Assembly (NCBI RefSeq): GCF_003144245.1
Contig: NW_020289988.1
Coordinates: 248,001-312,000 of the forward strand
Length of the DNA: 64,000 nt
Source of the DNA: Jaminaea rosea
Lineage: Eukaryota; Basidiomycota; Exobasidiomycetes; Microstromatales
Reading direction: 5' to 3'
Part shown: positions 31,856 to 42,500 of the stretch, piece by piece
Layout of the letters: every line of letters begins with the position of its first letter
How positions within the stretch are numbered: the first letter of the stretch is position 1
The notes under the pieces: model-generated
Seen by the model: only the letters and a program-made list of their open reading frames with translations
What the model was told of the DNA's origin: nothing
Database searches by the model: none
Program-made: the position numbers and the translations under genes

Positions 31856-32845
31856 GATTGGCGTTGGACGTCGACATTCTGGCTTTCATTGCTCGACGTC
31901 CCACTCTTATTTGTGACCCATCTTCAACGCAGGTTCAGGGCAACTCTTCGTCCGCACAGCCTGCTTGCACTAAGCACACAAGGGCGGAACTCATGCTGGA
32001 AGGATGATGATGCTGACGAAACGCCGTAAGATCGCCGTAAATGGCAGCAGTCCAGACCTCGAGGGAGGAAGGACGCTAGGCACAGGCACAGGCACAATCC
32101 TACCAATAGCTCTTCGTCCCCACGCGCACTGGCCGCCAGGCCTGTCATTGTCGATCCAGATGATCCGCAAGTCTTCGACTCCACAATTGGCAACGGAGTG
32201 CCGCCGAAAGGCCCGATTGAGCAGCCAGGGCACCGCCACCAATACGGACCTGCCTTGCCCTCCTTGCGCTCCCAACCCCTGGTCCGCTTCTTGCGCGGAA
32301 TCTCGTCCGCCGGTCCTCGTGCGATGTTACTATCGATGGAAGGCCAGAGCCAAGGCGACGTGCAACAAGATGGGAATTTCGGGGCCGCGGAGTTGTTGAG
32401 GTGGTGGTCAAAGCGCTCCGGATGACACTAGCTTGGGCCGGGCTTGGCGAGCCGGTGTGCGGAGGACCACACAAGGAAAGCCAACTTTAATAGGCGAGCT
32501 GGGCCTGGACACCCCGCGGCGGAGGCCGAGGCGAAGGAGGTCAGAGCGTGACCATGTCTCTAACGACAATATTATCCCCTGATCGGCCTGGTCTGGGAAA
32601 CTTGTCATTGGCTGTCCCAGTTGGTGGTCTTGGCTTGATCGCGCAATGGTCACGTCGCGTCTATCGCGGTATGGCATCGAGAAGCGGTATCTAGACTGAA
32701 AGACGGCTACTTTCATGGTATCTCGCGACGAGGAAGGACACGTCAATGGCTTCGAGCCAGTTCTTCGGAGCGCATGGTTCATAAAGAGGCTCGATAGAGG
32801 ACAAATACGTCTACTTGGTATAAGCGATTACCAGTATGCACGTAT
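31856..32845. other. Intergenic interval, no gene seen
   Basis: A 990-base gap between the lipase start and the 3' end of the orphan gene, both on the minus strand. It must include the lipase promoter. A short ggcaca repeat lies at about 32081-32094. I find no supported coding stretch or RNA gene. Confidence 0.3.
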
Positions 32846-34597
32846 TCAAACGACTTCGTCGAGCTCGTCCTGCCAGCAGTGGTGCGCGCTGACGAGGTGG
32901 GCCATGACGGTATCCCAGTCCCACGTCCCCAAGCGGTAGAAGCCCCTGCAGTGCTCTCGGGCGCAAGACGGGCAGCTCTTGACCTCCTCGTGAGAGTGGG
33001 CCTCGAACCAATGCCGACAAGCAAATCGCCTCTGCGACTCCCCCGCTTGCTGCCCCATCCGCAGCCCTGTCTCCACTGCGTGGAAGCACGCGACGTCCCC
33101 CTGCGTGCACCGACGCAGCTTCTCCTCTCGCATCAGCCCCTTGAGCCTCTTGGCTTCCTGCGGGCTGGGGACTGGGTCCTCCGAAGCCCTCTTTGAGCTC
33201 GAGGCGCTCGCTCCTCCTCCTCTCCCCCTACTGGATGATGGTGCCGCTCCGCTGCCGGCCCCAGATCCACCCACCGCCTTGCTGCCCCTCGCCGCCGACG
33301 AGCCCGCCTTTGCCTGCTTGCCGTCATCCAGGTCGACGACGACGCAGGTGTCGCTCCTGCTCAGAGTCGGCTGCTTGCCGTTCTCCGGCCAGACGACCTA
33401 GGCAGACAGGTACTTGGTGGCTGGCCCATCGCTTGGCAGCCTCCTCCTCCAACCAGCCGCAGGGGTGAAGACCCAGCCTCCCGCCTGCTGGAACATGTCG
33501 TACCTCCCCCGCACGTCCCGCTTGAACCAGCTTGCGAGGGCATTGCCGAGACGACGTGACTCCCCCCTCCTCAGCCACTTGACGAAGTTGCCCCAGCACT
33601 TGACACTCCCGTCGAGGAAGCCGAAGAACTCCTTGCTGCTGTACGCCTTCCATGCAGCTTCGAATTTGCCATTGTCTGCGGCCCACACGTAGAATTGGGC
33701 TCGCGACTCTCCGAAGATGTGCTCTGCGAGGAAGGGAGACGGAGGCACGGCTTGTCAGCGTTGCAGACGTGGGTACTGTATGATGGGGGACGACATACTC
33801 ACGCAGGGATCCCTTGTCGTTGGCGACTGAGTCGTCGCCGAGGAGGTAGATCCGATCGGCCATGTTGATGATTGGCCTCACGTCCTCGTACAGCTTGTGC
33901 CGGCGAATCTTCTTCCCAGCTCCATCGACCTCGACCAGCAGCCCGGCGATTGCATTGCCGGTTTTCCACACCAACCAAAGCACGTAGGGCTTAGCCTCAC
34001 CAAAGAGATGAGAGGTCTCGCGCACCAGATCGACGGCTTGGCGGTGGAAATCTGTGTCTGTCTCTGGCGACGGGTCCCCGGTGATGCGCGCGAGGGCGAC
34101 GTAGAGCTGCCTGTCCGGCAGGCCGGCCGAGCGCAGGACGCCAACATGGTCGACGTAATTGGGGGGAAGAGGGATGGAGACCTTTTGCGCCGAAGGGGAG
34201 GAGCCCCGGACCTTGACCTCTCCGGGGACGTCGGCAGCGGCGATGAGCGCTCGAGCAGCGTGGTATAGCTCGACGCATTGCTTTTGCTGCCCGGGCTTCA
34301 TCCCCTTCTTCGCCTTGATCTCCTTTAGCACCGCCGAGGGGACAGACTCGGCGGTGCGTTGCTCTTGACGGTGAGAGTCTGCGGACGCCAGGTACTGCAC
34401 GATCTCCGGGTCGTCGATCTTGGCGCCTAGTGCCTTCTTGATGGCTTGGAAGGCGCTGTCACCCGGAACGCAAGGGCGTTGCAGGGAATCCTTCGTTCGC
34501 CCACTTTCTTTGTCGCTCCTTTGTGCTCAGAGTCCGAGCTCCTGGCTCACGACGATGACGACGACGATGTGGACAATGTCTCCTTCAGCTCCTCCAT
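32846..34597 (-). CDS. Orphan protein with a C-terminal CxxC...HxxxxH patch
   Basis: My model has four exons, 34597..34551, 34455..33803, 33723..33414 and 33356..32846 (506 residues), with introns of 95, 79 and 57 bases. The first exon is tiny and Ser-rich (MEELKETLSTSSSSSS) and all phases agree. The last intron is the weakest: reading through it meets a TAG after ATKYLSA, in the same frame as the downstream exon, so either the intron is real or the gene is interrupted. I recognise no family. Ordered regions include PYVLWLVWKTGNAIAGLLVEVDG, IFGESRAQFYVWAADNGKFE and FFGFLDGSVKCWGNFVKWL; a Gly/Ser/Ala linker follows; the C-terminus has CPSCAREHC...HLVSAHH, a possible zinc site. There is no signal peptide or membrane segment. 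Confidence 0.55.
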
Positions 34598-36283
34598 CTA
34601 GGTCTACACCTTTGATTCGAGGTCCCTCCACACTACCGCGGAACGAAGTCGAGACGGTGGGGCCAGCTGCCTCGCAGAGATCGTTGACCAAGTCGCTCAA
34701 ATGGCTCGAGTCTTCAAGGCCTGAGCATTCAGCGGAGTGGGACCCCTTTTGGCTCTCCTGCCGGCGTCGCCATGAAGTTGAGGGGCGGTGTATGACGGTG
34801 CGAGGAGATAGCAGACAGCTGTGAGTCAGTACTGGAAGCAGAATGTACTCAAGTGAGCGCCACGCGACTCACTTTGGATGTCGCTTGTCCACCTTGTTGT
34901 TCATGTGGGGCTGAAGAAGTTCCTGCGTTGCGTCTTGGGTCAGATAGGGCGGGCGTGGCAGCATACAGGGTCGGACACTAACGTTCACTTGCGCTCTTCC
35001 TCGCTCCTGCACTCCCTCTGAGCAGCGGCTATGGCTAGTCCGATATCGATCCCGAACATATTTGAGGATCCGTAGCGTCCCAGTGGCCGTCGCTTATGGT
35101 CTTCACTGAGGGGCATGACTTTAGGCTACTCGGGACACCGCTGCTCAGCAGCGACTCCAAGTCAGTCTAGAAGATTGTCTCCAGAGTACAGCAGCTTCGC
35201 TCCCAGCGTACAATGTCTGCAGGTGCTGGTGATGACCGCCAGATCCATTCAGTTTCTTGGACATATCCCAGACGTCTGAGCTTGTGGTGGCTATGATGAA
35301 CCTGTCAACGTGAGGTCGATGCAGAGGGGGACCGATCTGCTTGGTGTCGTTGGCGAGCAGGCAGTCTCTGGCCAATACGAGGGCATTGAATTGCTCCTGC
35401 GTCCTGTGAGCGAGGGTCCTGCCCATGCCGATGTTGACGAGACGACGATGATTGGGATTGATGGGGACGAGAGTTGTGATAGCTGACTTGACGGCATCGA
35501 GTAGCCGCGACCGCTGTCACCGCTGCCACCGCTGCCACCTGGCAATCTCGGCCCATCCCTCGCAGTGCCTCGAAGTCATCATCAGCCGCCGTCCTGGCCC
35601 TGATAATGAGGCACCCATTTCCCGACGTGTGGTCATCGTCCGCGCCCATCACTTTGCCGCGTGGGCGGGGTCATCACACGTGAGGGTCGGGCGAAACGGG
35701 GAAGAGCTGGTGCTGAGGGTCAAGACGACTTTGCTGGGAAGGATGAGGGTAAGATTGGGCGACTGGAGTTAGTGGATTTTGAGGGGTGCCACACGGTATG
35801 AAGGCCTTCTAGCTTTCAAGGCGAGCCGCTAAGAGGGCCGAAGGCGTCGTTGGAGCTGTAACTGGTCGATCCATGCTGGTACGGCCACATCGCCGATCCA
35901 GGGCTCACGCACTCTCCGCCAACCGGACTACAGTACGGTAATTGCACATTCTGATCGCCTTGATCTGCAAATGCTGCTTCTGCTGTCGCCATTGGTAGTG
36001 AGTACTTGCTTCGATCGCAGGATGGCCACGCTGCTGCTCCAATCCGGCCATGGCACCGAGGAGTAACATCGAGGTCTAAAATGCGGCGTCGCAAGGCTGC
36101 TGCAGGCTTACGCTCTGCCCGCCCCGCTTGTGACGCACGCTCGCACGGGTCCACGACGGGTAGATTCTGCGGGGACCCGACGCGGTGAGTGGAGAAGCGT
36201 CAACAAGGCTTGCCATCCTCGCCATCATCCTCACACCTCTTAAGAGCCCTTCCAACCACATTTCTACACTTCATATCGCCGCC
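34598..36283. other. 1.7-kb interval with only a doubtful coding remnant
   Basis: Apart from the remnant at 35145-35511 I can support nothing here. The rest holds the presumed promoters of the orphan gene and of the Lys-rich protein gene on opposite strands. No tRNA, terminal repeats or transposase motifs are visible. Confidence 0.35.
35145..35511 (-). other. Possible exon or gene remnant, unknown protein
   Basis: On the minus strand a frame opens just after a CAG that could be a splice acceptor (…GGTGACAG, ending at 35512) and reads about 120 codons to a stop at 35145. Its text looks protein-like rather than random: LLDAVKSAITTLVPINPNHR, LVNIGMGRTLAHRTQEQFNA, VDRFIIATTSSDVWDMSKKL. No upstream exon joins it in phase without a gap; an ATG at 35649 opens a plausible peptide (GNGCLIIRARTAADDDFEAL) but in another frame. 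It may be part of a gene with unusual splicing or a decayed gene. I do not recognise a family. Confidence 0.3.
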
Positions 36284-36894
36284 ATGCCATCATCAAAGGG
36301 AGAGCCTACCGACCGTGAGCCTGAGAAGCGCCGCGCGACGGTTTGGCGGCGCTACCGCGTGACGCGTCCAACTGACCCTCTCTCGCCTTCTACACCTTCT
36401 CCGCAGCTCAACTTCGAGAGAGGATCAAGGAGCAGATCAAGAAAGAAGCTGGTGGCGGCTGGGCTGCGTGGTGTGGCGCAAAATTAGCCAAGGAGTATGA
36501 ACGACAAGGAGGTGGCTACAAGAACACGCCAGACAATCCCAACAAGCCGAAGAAGGGCACGCCCGAACCCAAGGAGGGGGAGAATCGCGCCGCAGGCGGA
36601 GCCGCACAGACGGCCAAGAGGGAGAAGAAGGAGGCGGAGGGTAAGAAAGGAGATGGGGAGAAGCCAGACAGCAAGCAGAAGCCCTCCTCATCATCCGCCC
36701 AGAAGAAGGACGCCGGCAAGAAGCGCGAAGCCAGTGCCAAGGCCGATGGCGCCGAGGAGCCCAAGGAGAAGAAGGCAAAGGCCAGCAATGGCGCCAGCAA
36801 GGAGGCTGCCCCGAAGGAGAAGAAGGCAAAGGCACCTGCCAAGGAGCCCACCAAGGGCGAGAGGCAGCAGCCCAAGCGTGGCGCAAAGAAGTAA
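36284..36894 (+). CDS. Lys/Ala/Glu-rich small protein with conserved N-terminal helix-turn
   Basis: Two exons, 36284..36314 and 36407..36894, with a 92-base intron (GTGAGC...CCGCAG), encode 172 residues. The ordered part is the N-terminal 55 residues: PQLRERIKEQIKKEAGGGWA then AKLAKEYERQGGGYKN. This K-E-IK-x-GG-xWxAxKAxxLxxEYExxGGGY pattern recurs in small fungal proteins of unknown role, from memory. The remaining 115 residues are low complexity, built of EKKAKA, KKDAGKK and KEPTKGE units, resembling histone-H1-like or ribosome-associated basic tails. A chromatin or RNA role is only a guess from composition. It converges on the flavocytochrome gene. Confidence 0.8.
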
Positions 36895-37068
36895 GCTCGC
36901 GATGAGAGGCGTCAAGACTTGTTGTACTTTGTTGTCTATACACGAACAATCGCTCGCTCAATTGCAATGCAAACTATACTCTTCGTAAGGTTTGGCTCAT
37001 GGTCATCGCATCGCATTAGAGTCCTTGATCGCTATCATACATATCCATCACGGGGCACGCATACACGC

Positions 37069-38689
37069 CTACAGCTTCGAGTTCGCCGGGTCCTGACCAG
37101 CATTCTGCAGCCCACCGGGGATGTTCCCTTCATCTGCGCCGCCGACAGCCGTGTCCAGCCTCTCATAGAGGCTCCTACCATGCGAAGCGGGCACCGAGCT
37201 CGAGTGGAAGCCAAGGGCGCGCGTGTCAACCATGTCTGGCGTGATCTCAGCAATCGTCCTCGCACCGAGGAGACGCATAGCCATCTCCATCTCAGCCTTG
37301 AGGATGTTGATCGCTGCGAGCGTGCCCTCAGCCCCGTATGCCGAGTAGGCGTAGAGGAAGGGACGGCCGATACCCACTCCCTTGGCGCCCAGAGCAACAG
37401 CCTTGAGCACGTCCGTGGCGCGACGGACACCTCCGTCGATGAAGACCTCGAAAGTGGAGCGCCACAGGTTGCGCTGCTTGAGCGCGGCCACAACCTCGGC
37501 GAGAATCTCGATGCCGGACGGCGCGTAGTCGAGTTGCCTGCCACCGTGGTTCGAGAGCACCACACCGTTGAGTCCGGCCTCGGCAGCCAAGACTGCGTCC
37601 TCCCAAGTCTGGACACCTTTGAGGACAATGGGCATCTTGGTGATGGAACGCAGCCACTGGAGGTCCTCCCAGTTGAGCGAGGGGTCGATGAAGGAAGAAA
37701 TGGCGCGAGCGGCACCCTGCGAGCGGTCAACGTTGTCCTTGTTTGAGTTCTGGACTTGAGAGCCAGTGTCGTCGAACTTCATGCGCATGTCCTTCTCGCG
37801 GCGGCCCAATTGCGGAGCATCAACCGTAACGAAGAGGCCCTTGACTCCACGGTTCTCGGCATGTCGAACAATCTTCTCAGTGATTGCACGGTTAGAGTTG
37901 ACGTAAAGCTGGAAGAATTGAACCTGCTGGTCGTGCACCTTGGCGTCGACGATTTCATCGAATGAGCATGAAGCAAGCGTCGGGATCATCTGAATGAGAC
38001 CAGACTTGCCGGCCGCTACGGTCAGGTTCTTCTCTCCATCCGGGTGTCCAAGACGACCAAGCGCAGTCGCGGTGATGTAGATGGGCATCGACGTCTTCTG
38101 ACCGAGCATGCTAGTGGCAAAGTTGACCGAAGAGACATCGCGAAGGATCCTCGGACGGAACCAGACTCGGCCGTATGCGTTGGAATTCTCGCGCATCGTC
38201 ACCTCGTCATCTGCACCCGAAGAGTAGTATGCCCAAGCGGTAGGCTTGAGAACTTGGCGAGCAACGACTTCAAAGTCGTAGAGGTTGAGGCATTGGTCGA
38301 GGGGAGGAAGCTGTCCGGGCTGGAGCTTGGGCTTGTCCTTCTTTGTCTCCTCGACGACCTGAATCGTGTCCTGCCTGACCTCGCCAACCATCTTGTCCGG
38401 CGAAAGGTTCGTCTCGAGGGTGTTGGGAGGGTGGATCGGCTCGTAGGCCTCAGTGGCGTCCTTGCCGCCGTACTGTCGCAGCGGGATATCGAATATGTCA
38501 GCCTTTCGTGCACCCATCGGCTTATCTCTTAGCTGCTTCTCGTCGCCTCACCTTGTACAGGATACCAGCGCCACCCGGGTGCTCCGGCGCAAATTCGGTC
38601 AGATCCCAAGCCTTGCCGTGGATAATGACCCACAGCGAGTCCTTGCCGTTGTGCTTGGCGACCTCGGCGCCGTCGAGCTGCTTGGACAT
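37069..38689 (-). CDS. Flavocytochrome b2-like L-lactate/2-hydroxyacid dehydrogenase ending in SKL
   Basis: Two exons, 38689..38552 and 38472..37069, with a 79-base intron (GTGAGG...CGACAG), encode 513 residues. Residues 1-80 are a cytochrome b5-type haem domain with both haem His ligands (EHPGG and EPIHPP). From about 110 comes the FMN alpha-hydroxyacid dehydrogenase barrel: AWAYYSSGADDE (Tyr), TVDAPQLGRREKDMR (Asp), PIVLKGV (Lys), LSNHGGRQLD (catalytic His and Arg) and FIDGGVRRATDVLKAVALGA. Yeast Cyb2 oxidises lactate in the mitochondrial intermembrane space and passes electrons to cytochrome c. Here the chain starts directly at the haem domain (MSKQLDGAEVAKH) with no presequence, and the last residues are ANSKL, the canonical PTS1. 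A peroxisomal location is therefore predicted. Confidence 0.93.
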
Positions 38690-39503
38690 GGTAGAGAAGG
38701 GCGGTGTGATTAGTGGGAGCGGATGAGACGTGCGTTGCTGGGTGAAAGTCGTGAGCGCTAAGCTGGTGGTTGCGGATGCGCGGTGCTGGGTGGCAAGTGG
38801 TGGGTAAAGGAAATGTCACGATGGGGAAATGCGGGGTCCCTCTTATTCTCCTCCACGACCATCCATGCTGCGTTTTGCCGTCTCGTCTCGCCTCTTGTCC
38901 ATCACCGATGTCCACTCGACTCGTTCGGCGTTCCGATCGCAGGCCCGTCCGCTCCCCGCAAAGCTGATGCGAAATCAGCGCGAGCGCAGGGCCAGAGGGG
39001 CTCAAGTCCAGTCCAGCCGTCTGTTCCGGGCCGTCAAGCCCGCACGGCAGCGTGGCAGCGTGGCAACCACGATTGGCTCGCTGAGCTCACAGTGGCCATT
39101 GTGTCGTCAGACGATGAGGGGGGCTCGCGGTGAATGGTCTTATCAATCAATTGTGACACTGTTCGTTCGCACAATGAAGAGAGCGTGACGACAGCGTGAC
39201 AAAGTGGCAGTTGCCCATCGCCACGCAGTAACAAGACGGAAAAGACGAAGGACAAAGGGCGAAGACGAAGACGAAGACGAAGATGCGAAGGTAAAGAAGC
39301 GAATGCGAACGGCAGTTGAAGCAGAAAATGAACTAGGGAGTTGGGCTGCTGTAGTAAAGGTGGAAACAAAAGTAGGTCCAAGCTAGATGATGATGATGGT
39401 GTTGTCGGTGATGCTTGGATGGTCTGTTGGTCGTGGCGATGACGTTGGTAGTATACAATGGCCGCCACTGTCTCTCTCTCTCTCCTCTCCTCTTCCCTGC
39501 CCT
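38690..39503. promoter_or_regulatory. Promoter of the flavocytochrome gene / 3' region of the CSL gene
   Basis: An 814-base gap between two minus-strand genes. A gaagac tandem repeat lies at 39261-39283. No gene is supported; long frames here are composition-driven. Confidence 0.35.
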
Positions 39504-42500
39504 TCACGCCGAGTAGATACACTCGCTGGGGAAGATGACGCCATCCTTCCTCACGAGAATCACGGGCAGCCGAATGGTCGGCACGTCGAAGCCCTCCGAC
39601 GCAGGTGGTGGCGGCGAGCACAGCAATGTATCTGAGCTCTGCAGCTGGACGGTCGTGGATCGCCAATCGCCAAAGTAGATGTAGAGGTCATCGGAGAAGT
39701 TCTCGCCATTCAGCGTCACGAAAGGCTGCCCGCCTGGCTCGTTGGATGGTGCCATGAAGGAGTGCAGGACCGGCAAGGGGGTGACAGATGACGAGGGCGC
39801 GGGCGTAGCAATGAGGTGCGCAATGCCTGAGTCGGGCACGTTGGTGGGCGAGCCGACTCCTCCTGCCAGGCGGGGTGGGATATAGAAGGTGTGCCGCGCA
39901 ATGTCTGTGCCCACGATGGTCCACACATCGGAGTCTGCGATGTCGACGGTCCATGCCGCCCCAGAGGGAGCCCCTACGGACGACTCAGAGGCAGAAGCAG
40001 ACGCGGGCAAGCTGCTCGGCCCGGCCATGTCCAGGTCAGAAGACGTTGAGCCTGACATCTGGCCACCCGCAGCGGCCTGTTGCTGTTGCTGCCACTGTCG
40101 CGCTTGCTCTTTTTGCCACTCGACCATAGATAGCGACTGGCCACGACGGCGTCCTTTGCCAGGCGTAGAGGCGGGTCCTTTGCCCTGCGATGGGACGATA
40201 GACGACGAGACTCGGCGTGGACGCTTGACCTTGCCGCCGTCCGACGACTGCTGAGGAGATGCCTGCTGCTGCTGCTGCTGCGGAACCACGTACGGCGAGG
40301 GCGGTACGAAAGGTCCGCCTGGCCCTCCGCGTCCGGACGTCTGCCTCGATTGAGCCATCGACGAGCGCGTCTGCGCAGCGGCATATGCAGCGGCGAATGC
40401 TGTAGGGCTCGGCGGCATGCCAAAGTTGGAAGCCATCTTGAGCGTCGCCTCTTGCTGCGACTGGGCTGGCGTCAAAGGCGTAGAAGGCATCGAGTCCATC
40501 TGGCTCCACACCCATTTGCGCTGCTCGAGCGGGCGTCGCATGCCGACCGACTCATTCAGGCAGGCCAGGAACGGTCCGCTGGCACCAGGCGTCGATGGCT
40601 CACCCGTCGCCGTCATGGATACAGAAGGGGCCGGAGCATCCGGGTCCTCCACTACCTCGAGCGCAATCTTGTGAAGCTGCGAGACCGGGTCACCCAACGC
40701 CTCTTCATCGGAAGAGCCAGCAGCCGCAGATCCGCCAGTCACCGTTGTTGCCTTGTCGACCTTGCGAATCACCATGATCGGACTGACGACGGCCGTGTTG
40801 AGGCACTGCAGCACGATGCGCTGATTGTAGTGAACCGTGGGCGCCGGTGAGCCTGGAGGAACTACCATTGCGCTTGGCGGTGGCGGAGGGTAGCCCATGA
40901 CGGGTGGCTTGCTCGGTGGCACGTTGGGGTCCGTGGCCTTCTTGTTCGGGTCGACGAGGTAGACGACGAAGGGGTCCCAGCTGGTCATCTTCGCAACGAA
41001 GCAGGAGGGTGGGTCTACGCGCGAAGGCGGGCCATCATGCTGCTCGAGGGTCAAAAAAGGCTGACCGTCAGATCCCTTGAACCATGTTGGAGCGCCAGAC
41101 ACGCAGAGATAGCGCGTTGAGACGGTTTGCGAGCGCAAGCGGTGGAAGAGCGACACGATAGAGCCATGTTGTATGCCGACTATCGAAGTAGAGGACGGTC
41201 AGATGTCAGCATCGCCCTGCCTCCCTCACTTTGCGCCCTGGCGCACGACTCACGCTCCGTATTCCTGTTGCTCTGCCTCTTCTTACTGGGCTTGCTGATA
41301 ATCTTAATCGGTTTGCTTGCGAACGTGCCCAGATGCACTGCATCGACAGGGCTCTTACCAGGCACCGACACGCGCACCAATGTCTCGCAGCTGCGCCTCT
41401 TCTCATCCACGTCGGTGATGTAGAGCTGCTTGCCGATGCAGCGCCCCGAGACAGCCATCTCAGACGATGGATTGCCCACGTCGATCAAACGCCCGCTGCT
41501 CGTCGCCCACTCGAGGACCCCTTCCTGGTTGTTCGTCTCGCCGCTCATACCAATGTTGACGCGAGGCGGGATCAGCGTCGTAGGAGCGCCACCGCCGCCG
41601 CCAGTACGCTGATTGGCTTGCAAGCCCAGGACGCTTGGGTCTTTGCAGGCGTGCCACCAGCTGCTTCCGATTAGCAAGACCATGGGCGGCGGGCACAAGA
41701 AGCGCTTTTCTGCGCCGTACGACTTTTGTGCTACTTTGCTCGTCATGATGAGCACCGTCCTCTCGCCAAGACCCAAGCGACTCGGGCTGGTGATGTAGTG
41801 GCGAATCATCTCGTCGATGAGCGTCTCGAATGTGTCTGAGCCGGACGATGAGGGGTCTCGTCGCAGTCGCTCCTCCTCCTCGCTAACATTCATCGTAGAT
41901 AGCTGCTGATACGTCGACGGTCTGACGGCAGGCTTATAGCGGCGCTGTAGCACCGTAGGGGCTGACGGACCGCTGGGCTGCTGGCGCTGAACCTGGATCT
42001 GCTGGTTGCTGTTGAGCTGCTGAGTAGCGAAGAAGCTTGCTCGCTGTTGCTCGAGATCAATCTGAGGTCGCTGGAGCTGAAGCTGCTGCTGCTGCTGCTG
42101 CTGCTGCGATGTACGACCTCCTCGACCTCCAGCTTTGCCTGCCGGTCCCCGAGATGAGTTCAGTTGCCCCTCCTCCTCCTCTTCCATGATCGTCGGCGTC
42201 GTGCCCTGAGGATGTTCGCGAGACGGAGCGAGCTGCGTATTCGCCATTGCCAGGGAAAGACGAGCCGCTTCGCTGTCTCGCGACTGGGACGGGTGTTCTC
42301 CCATGCCGCTAAACTGCTGGTGATGTTGCTGGTGCTGATGCAGGCCATGCGGCCCGGCTGAGGACGAAGGACTCTGCGTCATCATGCCACCTGCGAAGCT
42401 CATCTCGCCTCCAGGACCGCCATATCGAGAGAAGTCTATCTGGCCGCCCATTTGGCCGCTCATGTCCTGTAGGAAGTTGCCGTCGCTTGAATGCGATCTC

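Noticed and set aside
32846-34597. Calling the orphan gene a plain pseudogene because of the internal TAG
   Set aside because: A GT...CAG intron of 57 bases removes the TAG and restores phase exactly, and the other three junctions also fit. I kept it as a gene with lowered confidence.
31856-36283. Search for transposon remains around the orphan gene
   Set aside because: I found no transposase, reverse transcriptase or integrase motifs, and no terminal repeats or target-site duplications.
36437-36967. Minus-strand frame opposite the Lys-rich protein
   Set aside because: It is the complement of AAG/GAG/GCC-rich codons and reads as Leu/Ser/Pro runs. The plus-strand model has a good intron and a conserved N-terminus.
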